Positions 1 to 8,700 of a stretch of 64,000 bases of DNA are shown piece after piece. A model generated the notes under the pieces. The model saw nothing but the letters and a program-made list of their open reading frames with translations. It searched no databases and had not been told where the DNA came from. Made by a program: the position numbers and the translations under genes. Position 1 is the stretch's first letter; every line of letters begins with the position of its first letter. The stretch is taken from the NCBI GenBank assembly GCA_907165275.2, contig OU015649.1, forward strand, positions 15,592,001 to 15,656,000, written 5' to 3'. This stretch comes from Zygaena filipendulae. Lineage: Eukaryota > Arthropoda > Insecta > Lepidoptera > Zygaenidae.

Positions 1-45
1 ATGTATGTAAATAATAAATTAATTATAAAATTATTCTAGTCCATT

Positions 46-1370
46 TCAAAAATTTATGAACTCTTTAAAATTATAAAATGTGTGCTCGAGAAGCCATTTC
101 TTGAGCCTATTTTTGAAAGAGGCCAAAGAAGGAGCTGCAATTATTTGTTCGGGCAGCCTATTATATACTTCTGGGCCCATAATATGAGTGAGTTTTTTTG
201 ATTTCGCTAGCTTGTGCGACTCGCACAGCAGGCGCCCCGAGTTACGCACACCGCGGCCATGCACGTCCATGGGTGTCACATACTTGTGCCGGTTTTGGTA
301 CACGTAAATAGCAACCTGGTACAGCAGCACAGAGGGCAGAGTTAGAATACCTAGCTCCTTGAAATAAGGTCTTGCGGAGACGTCCGCCGCCACCTGCGCA
401 ATCGCTCTAATAGCCCGCTTTTGCATGCGGAAGGCGCGCTCCCAGTCAGAAGCCCGCCCCCACAACTCGGCGCCGTACTGCAGCAACGAGTGCACAGTTG
501 CGAAATAACACGAGCGGACGACCCTCCGTTCTACAAGGCCTGCTAGGCGTCTCAGCGCGAAACATGCACTGCCTAATTTTTTGCACAAGACGTCAATGTG
601 CGGAGTCCAAGTGAGACCTCGATCAATTTGGAATCCCAGAAACACAGTGGAGTCCACCTGCCCGACCGGCCTACCCCCAATCGATACCTCGATCCCACGC
701 GGCGGACGCCCTCTCAAATGGAAGTGTATAAAATGGGTTTTATTTAGATTTAGGGAAAGTCCATTTGACTGGAACCACCAGGAGAGTTGTGATGCATTGG
801 TGTTTAGCTTTCTCTCGAGTTCGTCTATGGTTGGGGCACAAACCACGCTGGCGATGTCGTCCGCATACATCATTATCTCTCCGGTTGTTATGCTTTTAGG
901 GAGATCATTTAATAACACCGAAAATAATATATTTGATACTGAAGATCCCTGAGCGACACCCATAGACGTAGTCTTAGGGTCAGATCTAATGCGTCCCCGC
1001 TCTCCGACCACCACCTGTGCCCTGCCCTGTAAGATATCAGTAAACAGCGCACGAGCCGGGCCGTCGACGCCATAGTGTTGAAGTTTTTCCGCTATAACCG
1101 CATGATCTGCTACATCAAACGCCTTGGACAGGTCGCATCATAAGACGGCGACGTGCTGGCTATGCTCTCGGGCGGCCATCGCCCGACAAACCAGCTCCCG
1201 CGCCACATCACACGTGGAGCGACCCGGGCGGTAAGCGTACTGTTGCTCGCACAGAGCGTCGACGCTCCCCAAATATGCCGTCAAACGGGAACTCAGACCA
1301 TTTTCAAATACCTTTGCCACTGCTGGAATTATGGATACAGGCCGGTATCCATCGATGCTATCTTTTTTTC
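46..1370 (-). pseudogene. Non-LTR retrotransposon (LINE) reverse transcriptase, 5'-truncated, one in-frame stop
   Basis: One reading frame runs from about 1370 down to the TGA at 46-48. It is broken only by a TGA at 1138-1140. The part before the stop carries the YRPVS...KVFE block typical of the start of LINE reverse transcriptases. Directly after the stop comes CDLSKAFD, the motif A region with a catalytic Asp. About 60 residues on is GVAQGSSVSNILF, then YADD (motif C, plus strand near 850-870). The tail ends with a basic segment usual for Jockey/CR1-type ORF2. The endonuclease and the N-terminal half are missing, so this is a 5'-truncated copy ending near the window edge. The frame is otherwise clean, which suggests a fairly recent insertion. 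The clade (CR1/Jockey-like) is inferred from residue patterns only. The ORF on the opposite strand at 581-952 is a shadow. Confidence 0.85.
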
Positions 1371-1380
1371 CTTTTCAGCT

Positions 1381-3128
1381 TGCTTATCTTACTAAAACAA
1401 AGCTGCCAGGGGTCTTCATTCATGAACTAACGTTATAAACATTTGCGATTCAGTGTACCTGCCATCACTTCTCTACCCGACGTTGTGCACTATTAAATGA
1501 CAAGCTGTTTGAGTATAATATCCTGCATTAGGATCAGAACAGACAACAGGTGAACAGGTGGTCACTGTACATTTTCGTTGCTTCAATTTTTAAACTGAAC
1601 TAATACAACTTAATTATTTCACTCAAATTTGAAAAAAGAAATGTAAATACAGTTTTTTCGTATAGTAAATATATAATGATATTTAAAAAACTGTACCTAC
1701 CACATATCTCCTTTAAACTAATTTTCGTAGAAAATGTGTTTTTAAGTGTTGCCGATTTGAATTTTTTCCAGAATTTTCCAACTATTAATAGTTGTTGAAA
1801 AGTTAGAAGGTGAAAACACTTATTAAGTCTTTAGGAGTGCATAATGCATTTTTTTTAACCTCACCAACAATTGACTTTGACTGTAAAAAATAAGTCAATA
1901 TAATTTTTGTTTTTCAAGATCTTTTTCAAGACTTCTGATGAAGCACACGCTATGTGCACAGATTTTGTTTGCACCCCTTAGTGGTGGTATACATGGAGTG
2001 CTACACCTTTTTTTACGTACCTACCTAATTGCGAAAATAAACGTTTTAAGTTTGCGCTATACATTAAAAACTGCGTAGCGCGTGCTACAGCAGCAACGAC
2101 AGATACGTAGATGCTGCTACGCGGGGCGTATCGATTTCAGTCTGCCGTAGCGTAGTCCGCAGTATAATTTTACGAGCCGCGCTCCAGTGCTAGCGGGCGC
2201 TCGCTTATTGACTCCGGCCCGCTACCCGATACCCGATAACAGTTAAGGATACGCGTAACTGTTCCAATATCGGGGGACGCTTGTTACGTAGCAAAAATAC
2301 TAGTTATTGTGCTCTTTATACTTCGACTGCTATACAATCAGCAGCGGAAATATTATGTTAACACTGTTGACAGGAGTTGAATCTTATTGCAATAGTAATA
2401 AGGTCCGAATATTGACAAAAGTGTTTGCGTATTCGAGCGCCTGACTGTACAATATAATATGCTTGTATAGTCAAAGAGTCCGTACAAAATGTAGTTGTTG
2501 TTTAGCCTAAACAACTCATGTAAATAATTTGATGCATAAAATATTGACAGCTCCGTGAAGTGGTGAAAGAACCTGACTGCTACGCTAGGTACCGCGGGTT
2601 TGATCCAGTAAATATTTTTGTGATAAAAAGTTTTATGTACTTAAAAAGAGCTTATTAGTACTAGCCTTTCCTCGCGCTTTCACCTTCTTCTTCTTCACAT
2701 TCTTGCGTAAATTCCGGAATAAAAACTCTAGTACCCTATATCCTTTTCTGTACAACTGCCAACGTGTAAGCAAAATGTTGAGTAGTTAAGGCTTGAAAAG
2801 GTAACACTGTTACTATGGCATTTATAATATTAGTATGGGACTATGGATTATATCAGTTGTCTGATACTCACAGAAAGCATTATAAGCTGTTTAATTTAGG
2901 ACCAGACGGCGTTGTGCTTAATGTCCTAGCATCATTATTATTCATTAGGTTTTCAGCTCGGCTTAAGGCCGGAATTGTTCTGGTATCTTCCGCCCCGATA
3001 CCCTCAGTAAAGGGAAGCCCAGCCTCAGTGTTAACGAACACTGAATCTCCCAAACTGTGCATGAGTTGCTGCTTGTTTTTGTTTATACATTGATTGTAAT
3101 AAATCTTACAGTTTGTTATTATAACTCA
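1381..3128. other. Non-genic stretch with a TACG-rich block and a repeat segment
   Basis: No gene recognised. It is AT-rich except for 2065-2280, which is rich in GCGTAG/CTACG words and resembles the block at 62840-62950. The segment 2361-2455 resembles 56571-56665 (both contain CTTATTGCAATAGTAATAA), so it is a dispersed repeat. At 2880-3126 the minus strand is open for about 80 codons without a recognisable domain. Confidence 0.5.
2065..2165. repeat. CTACG/GCGTAG-rich repeat block
   Basis: Short words GCGTAG and CTACG recur in both orientations (CTGCGTAGCG, GATACGTAGATG, GCTACGCGGGGCGTA, CCGTAGCGTAG). The segment could fold into several hairpins. A related block with the same GGGGCGTA core lies at 62840-62950. 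It is probably a fragment of a dispersed short repeat; family unknown. Confidence 0.4.
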
Positions 3129-3412
3129 CTAACTGTGCCCCGCAGTTTCATCCGGGTGAGTTTCGGAACTCCGCAGGAACTCCAAAGTAGCCTAATTTAC
3201 TCCTCTAACATCAGCTAATTGGCAGTGATAGTCCCGTCAAAATCGGTCCAACCATATCGGAGATTCACCCGCATGAGTTTCGGAATGCCTACAAGACCTA
3301 CTAAATTCTTTCATGTTCTTCTTCTCCTTACAAAAACGAATACAACAAAAAAAATTTGCGAAATTGGTCCAGCCGTTCACGCGTAATGCCGTGACCGTAA
3401 TTTTTATATATT
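3129..3412 (-). mobile_element. Helitron-like non-autonomous repeat, subfamily B
   Basis: Starts CTAACTGTGCCCCGCAG, a mutated form of the CTAGCTG hairpin end. It then carries the subfamily B marker on the minus strand: a 'host-side' start near TATATAAAAAT followed by GCATTACGCGTGAACGGCTGGACCAAT-like sequence. Other B copies are at 15571, 18311 and 25003. It abuts the next Helitron copy with almost no spacer. Confidence 0.6.
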
Positions 3413-3413
3413 A

Positions 3414-3700
3414 CTAGCCTTGCCCCGCGGTTTCACCCGCGGTAATTTCAGAGTTCCCGTGGGAATTCCGGGATAAAAAGTACCTTATGTCCTTCTCTGT
3501 ACCTCTGACAGCGTGCATGCCAAATTTCATCCAAATCCGTTCAGCCGTTTTTGCGTGATTGAGTAACAAACATCGAAACATCTAATGTAGTTTTCTAATG
3601 GTGAAAGAATTTTTGAAATCGGTCCAGTAGTTTTTGAGTTAAATCGTAATAAAGAAACAAACAAAAAATCAATCTTTCCTGTTTATAATATTAGTATGGA
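3414..3700 (-). mobile_element. Lep1-type Helitron, chimeric 5' end
   Basis: Begins CTAGCCTTGCCCCGCGG with the inverted GC hairpin, which is the 3' terminus read on the minus strand. The core 'GGGATAAAAAGTACC..ATGTCCTTCTCTGTACC' follows. After the TTGAGTAAC block the typical 5' part is replaced by the subfamily C type (ATCGGTCCAGTAG...), and the copy ends in TATAATATTAGTATGGA. It is non-coding. Confidence 0.75.
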
Positions 3701-3710
3701 TAGAATTATT

Positions 3711-3736
3711 CGTTATTATTATTATTATTATTGAAA
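3711..3736. repeat. (TTA/ATT)n microsatellite
   Basis: Run of TTATTATTATTATTATTATT at the outer edge of the preceding Helitron. Confidence 0.85.
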
Positions 3737-3739
3737 AAC

Positions 3740-4419
3740 GCACCCCCGCACCCGTGACGCCAGGAGCGCCGCATGTCGGGTGCGGGCGACAGCTCGCGGC
3801 GCGCTAACCGCATCGCGTCTGTCGTAACGTTCGTCACGACAACCCGAACGGTCCGACAACGGAACGTTGATAATATGTCCATTTTACGCCAGTGGTTTTC
3901 GGTTGCATCGGACACTGGCATTATTATATTATGTACAGCGGATATTTTAATATCTGCAACTAGTTTATACTTACATTAGTGTTTTATCCGTCCGTCCTGG
4001 GGACTTACCTACTCTTGAAAATGATTTGAGGCTAATTCCGATTTTGATTTGACCTCAAACTGAAATCGTATTTGGAATCGTGTTAAGTTATTAACGTCTA
4101 AAGGTGTATTTTTTTGGTTCTGGCAACCCTACAAGTAACATCAAATTTTTTGTGTTCTGTGTCCGCGAACAGACAAGGTAAGCGGCTTCATTTTATACTA
4201 TGTAAAGAATAAAGATGTAATCAATAAGCAGCACCCGTGAACTCTAGAGAAACAGTTCTTTCTTGCGAGCAATTTAAAAGAGTTTTCAAACTCCTTACAA
4301 GAAACAAAAGGAATAAAACGTAACAAACAGTTTACAACAACAGTCCGCACAGTTTGCGGTTGCAGGTTGTGTTACTCTCGGATTTACTGTTAATTGGATT
4401 CGCTAAGTTTCAATACAAT
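3740..4419. other. Non-genic stretch left of the Pao element
   Basis: GC-richer at 3740-3860, AT-rich beyond. Short open frames occur on both strands (3706-3979) but overlap each other and show no domain, so I see no gene. Confidence 0.5.
4416..4419. repeat. Target site duplication CAAT, left copy
   Basis: CAAT lies directly outside the left LTR and again directly outside the right LTR at 11492-11495. Four bases fits BEL/Pao integration. A five-base reading (ACAAT) is possible if the terminal A is assigned to the flank. Confidence 0.7.
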
Positions 4420-4604
4420 TGTATAATAAAAGATGCAGTTGTTAAATTTAATTGGTTTATTCCATGAATATAATTTTTAGTAATTTACAATAAACGCTGC
4501 GTGAGCGCCATCTTACGGAACAAGCAAAAGTTGCCAGTAGGCAGAACTTAAAATTACCACAAACAATTTGTGTTACCAGCGTTTGTTCACGTTTTATCTG
4601 AACA
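4420..4604 (-). repeat. Pao 3' LTR (185 bp)
   Basis: Identical by eye to 11307-11491. Minus-strand sense starts TGTTCAGATAAAAC and ends TATTATACA. An AATAAA poly(A) signal on the minus strand lies at 4456-4461, giving a very short U3-R-U5 layout. 185 bp is short for the superfamily. Confidence 0.95.
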
Positions 4605-5139
4605 TAGTTGGGGGGGCGGCCCAGTAAACAAAAATACAGAAACTTGAAAACATGGCAACATGTGGAAAATGAAAACATGTGGAAAATTATTATCCTTATA
4701 AGAAATCATTAACAATACTAACAAGTACTAATACTACTAAGTAGTTTTAATTATTACTAAATATTATAATAATTAGCAAGATTGAGTGAGTACTGCATTG
4801 TAGTGCATAAAGTAATACATTAATAGTTTACTTAATTGAGTAATTAAACCTAGCTCACTGTAAATTTTCAGCATGAGGGAAATGCTAAACTTATTATAGA
4901 AAAATGTTTACAACAACAACAATATGTCTGTATGTATGACATAACTATATTTAAAAAATGAAAAATAAAAAAGAGCCCCTTACCCAGCCCTACGATACAA
5001 TCTTGGGATCACTACAATGAGTACATGAGTAAGGAAAAGCATTATTAACATTTAAATTAAATGCTTTGAGTTTTTCAGCTAGTCCTGATGGGAAGGGTAT
5101 ATATAAATTAAATTACCTTATTAATTAAAACTTAATTTA
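4605..5139. other. Pao 3' internal non-coding region
   Basis: AT-rich with no open frame. The sense strand next to the 3' LTR reads GGGCCGCCCCCCCAACTA, pyrimidine-rich where a polypurine tract is expected. Confidence 0.6.
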
Positions 5140-5357
5140 CTATTCTTGATTCATAGGCAATGGACTCAACTTCCTGTAAGACCTAGTATAGACTTTATTA
5201 CCTATTTTTACATCAGCTACCCTTACTTTCCCATCAGGGCCAGGAAAAACTTTAACGATGCGTGCCATTGGCCACTCTAGAGGAGCAGTATTATCACATC
5301 TGACGATAACAAGGTCTCCTACTTTTAAATTGGGTTGATCAATCAACCATTTTGGTC
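5140..5357 (-). pseudogene. Pao polyprotein C-terminal domain (DUF5641-like), severed from pol
   Basis: The minus frame ends with TAG at 5140-5142 and contains the pattern LKVGDLVIVRCDNTAPLEWP followed by a V..V.PGPDGKVRV.DVK segment. This is the domain that follows the integrase core in BEL/Pao polyproteins (DUF5641-like). Its upstream end meets the 13-bp duplication of the nested LINE. It therefore belongs to the same frame as the gag-pol ORF starting at 10620 but can no longer be translated with it. Within the fragment I see no stop or shift. The apparent Met at 5346 is internal and not a real start. Confidence 0.85.
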
Positions 5358-5370
5358 TACTCTGAAGCTG
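5358..5370. repeat. 13-bp target duplication of nested LINE, left copy
   Basis: TACTCTGAAGCTG here and again at 5757-5769; the base before it differs between the two copies (C versus T). Confidence 0.85.
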
Positions 5371-5756
5371 CTAAGAAGCTATGGGATTGTCAGCTTTACG
5401 CTCCGGAGCGCCGGGCGTTGCTTGCGCAAGTAGTGAGGGCGGAGGCGGGTCCGGTCTACTTTGCGGACCTGGTAAGCACGGAGGGCAACTTCGCAGCACT
5501 GAAGATATTTGCGCGCCGATGGCACAAGAAGAGGAAGACGCTGGAGGATCAGCAGTTGTGAGCAGGCGGCGAAGTCACCGTTCTTCGTGTACGTCAAGCC
5601 CCAGAAAGGGGAGAGTGGCAACTAGGGACAAGGATCAGAGCAAAAAAAGAATGTGTAGGGTACGGTGCGTCCCGGGCGACTGGGGCGTTCCGGCCCGCGA
5701 TTCGGTCCGTATAACCAAGATTGGTTGGTAGGACCCTGGGTTGGAGGTGGGTTGTT
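5371..5756 (+). mobile_element. 5'-truncated LINE 3' fragment (R1-clade-like) nested in Pao pol
   Basis: The 386-bp insert lies between 13-bp direct repeats. Its plus strand has a C-terminal frame (5371 to the TGA at about 5559) with APERRALLAQVV followed by a W-x-K-x-RK-type basic end. This layout resembles the C-termini of R1-clade ORF2 proteins, where ERRAL... and a conserved aromatic/basic tail occur. About 195 bp of GC-rich 3' UTR follows without a poly(A) tail. Its base composition is far richer in GC than the Pao element. Clade assignment is tentative; that it is a LINE insertion is well supported by truncation plus target duplication. Confidence 0.75.
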
Positions 5757-8700
5757 TACTCTGAAGCTGTGTGAGATAATCTCTTGACCAAGCCTTCAAT
5801 AAATCTTGTTTTATTTTATTTAAAGTGTTCCAAAACTTCAAGTAATTGACATTTTTAATTGTATAATCTATTTCTGGATAGCTTGTCATGGCTGTGCCAA
5901 TAAGAAAATGGCCAGGAGTTAAGTAGCTCATATCAGAGACATCAGCAGACATGGGAAGCAGTGGTCGAGAGTTCAAAATGGCTTCAATCTCTGTAAGCAC
6001 AGTATAAAGACCTTCAAAGGTAAGAGCCTGAGCTCCCACTACTCTCTTTAAATGAAACTTTAAACTCTTTACCCCCGCCTCCCACAATCCGCCAAACTCT
6101 GGGGAATAGCTAGGAATGAATTTAAACTTTATAAAGTTTTTTGTGCAAAAATTAGAAATGGAATTTTTGTGATTTTCTGAACTGAACAAATCATACAATT
6201 CTTTTAAAGTATTAGCAGCACCCTTGAACGTCTTAGCATTATCACAAAATATTTGCGAGGGGAGTCCACGTCTAGAGATGAAGCGTCTGAGGCATGCCAA
6301 GAAAGCGTCAGTAGTCATGTCACTAACAAGTTCTACATGTATGGCTTTGGTGATGAAGCAAACAAAAAGTGCTACATAAGCTTTCATGATTATAGGCTTG
6401 CGTATCCTTGCGACCTTTATGCTGAATGGACCACAGAAGTCTACACCTGTACTATGAAAGGGCCTTTGTGCAGTGAGACGTTCCTTGGGAAGGGAACCCA
6501 TTAGTTGTTTAGCGGCTGCAGCTTTGACACGATGGCACTTAATGCACTTGTGGATTACCTTTTTGACTTCTCTGATACCACTGATCAAATAGAACCTTTG
6601 TGAAAGTGAGCTTAAGACCAGTTTTGGTCCTGCGTGTAGAAGGCGCAAATGTTCATTTTCTATCAGTAGGGAAGAAATATGAGAAGACTTAGGGATGATC
6701 GCAGGGTGCCTTTTTTCATATTGAATATTTGTGGCATTTTGCAGGCGACCCCCCACTCTGAGGATTCCATTCTCATCTAAGAAGGGATGCAAATTGACTA
6801 AGCTGGATTTTATAGGTTTGCCTTTTGAAAGTAAATTTATTTCACATGACAGGTGCTTCTGTTGAAAAGCACGAATAATAATATTTAAAGAATTTTTTAA
6901 TTCAGTTGGGGTCAATGACCCAGTAAATTTATTATTGGGATTTTGACCTTTATGAAGGCAATTATTTTTAAATCTGAGAAGTAGAGCTATTAGTCTCTGT
7001 AATTTATTAATATTTGAGTGTCTCTCAAAGAAAGAAAAATCTAATTCTGTGCAGGCATTGGCTGCTAGTTCCTCACTATCAACAGGTTCACTGTCAATAA
7101 TCGGTTTTGGAAAATCTGGAGGAGAATAGTGAGTGAAGTCCGCATTTGACAAGGCGGGAAACCCTTGCCACCACAGCTCATTGGAACTCAGTTTCTGAGG
7201 ATCACATCCCCTTGACAAGAGGTCTGCTGGATTATGAGCAGACTTCACATAACACCATTCAGCATCTTGAGCCAATCTGTTGATTTGATTGACTCTTCTG
7301 GCGACATAGTTGTCACGAATTTCTTTAGAAGATTTTAACCAGGCCAAAACGATCTGTGAATCACTATACAAATGAACTGAGAGAGGAAATCTCTCCTTTA
7401 AATCATTAAAAACTCTATTTGAGAGCTGAGCCAGGAGCAAAGCACTGTTGAGCTCCAATCGGGGAATCGTTAAAGACTTTCCTAAGGGCGCAATGCGTGA
7501 TTTTGAACATAACAAGTTAACAGAGACTGTTCCTTTTTTGGTGAGAACTCTGAGATATAAACATGCCCCAAAAGCCTTTAGTGAAGCATCTGCAAATCCC
7601 ACCAATTCTATGGACTCAAAGCCATTGCCTGTTACACATCTTGGCACAGAGATGGTTCCCATGACTTGTAAATTGGAAATGAATTTATTCCAAGGCTCAA
7701 GCTGAACCTGGGGTAGCTTGGTGTCCCAGTCAAGCCTTGCTGACCACAACTCTTGCATATATAATTTAGCTATAACTATAATTGGGCCAATCAATCCCAA
7801 GGGGTCAAACATTTTGCCTATGTAACTCAAAATAGTTCGCTTTGTTTGCAAGTTGTGTTGATCGGTTGTGGGGCATGCAAAGGTGAACTGATCTGGAATG
7901 ATATCATATTTAAGACCTAGGGTTTTTATAATATTATTTTTATTGATATCAATTTCCTCAAAATATTTTTGCTCAATGGGGACATCATTTAGAATTTCTG
8001 GCACATTGGAACACCATTTGTGGAGAGTAAAATTACCTTTACTTAGAAGTTGTGTCAGCTGATTTTTCAGCTCAGCAAGCTGATCTATTTGATCTGTGCC
8101 ACAAAGCATGTCATCGATGTATGTATTGGAACACAGTGCTTGAGCGGCAAGTGGGAAAGAACTTTTGTGCCTTTCAGCTAACTCAATGAGACATCTAGTA
8201 GCCAAAAAGGTGGAAGCTTTGAGGCCATAGGTGACAGTTTGCAGCTGCAGACAGAGAATTGGTTTAGTCGGCTCATCCCTCCATAAAATGTTTTGAAGAG
8301 AAGTTTGATGTTTATTTATGTGGATACATCGGAACATTTTAGTTATATCACAAATGAGAGTATATTTGTAGCTTCGAAATAGGACAAGAATATCAAAGAG
8401 CTCATTTTGAACTATGGGGCCATTCAGCATAACGTCATTAAGTGAAATTTTGTTTTTTGATTTCATACTACCATTGAAAACAACGCGAAGCTTTGTGGTC
8501 TTGCTATTTTCATTCAGAACCGCATGATGTGATAAGAAATAGACCGGGTCTTTGTGAATGTCATATGATGCTATGTCGACTATCTTGGCATGTCCCAGAG
8601 CAATATACTCATCAATGAATTTTTTATAAGATTGAAGATACATAGGATCTTTGTTAAATTTTTTCTCCAGTGACAAAAATCTTTGAAGTGCAAGTGAGAA

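Noticed and set aside
5352..5731. Two plus-strand ORFs as a host gene
   Set aside because: They lie in the nested LINE fragment bounded by 13-bp direct repeats. The first is its ORF2 end and the second is a frame shadow.
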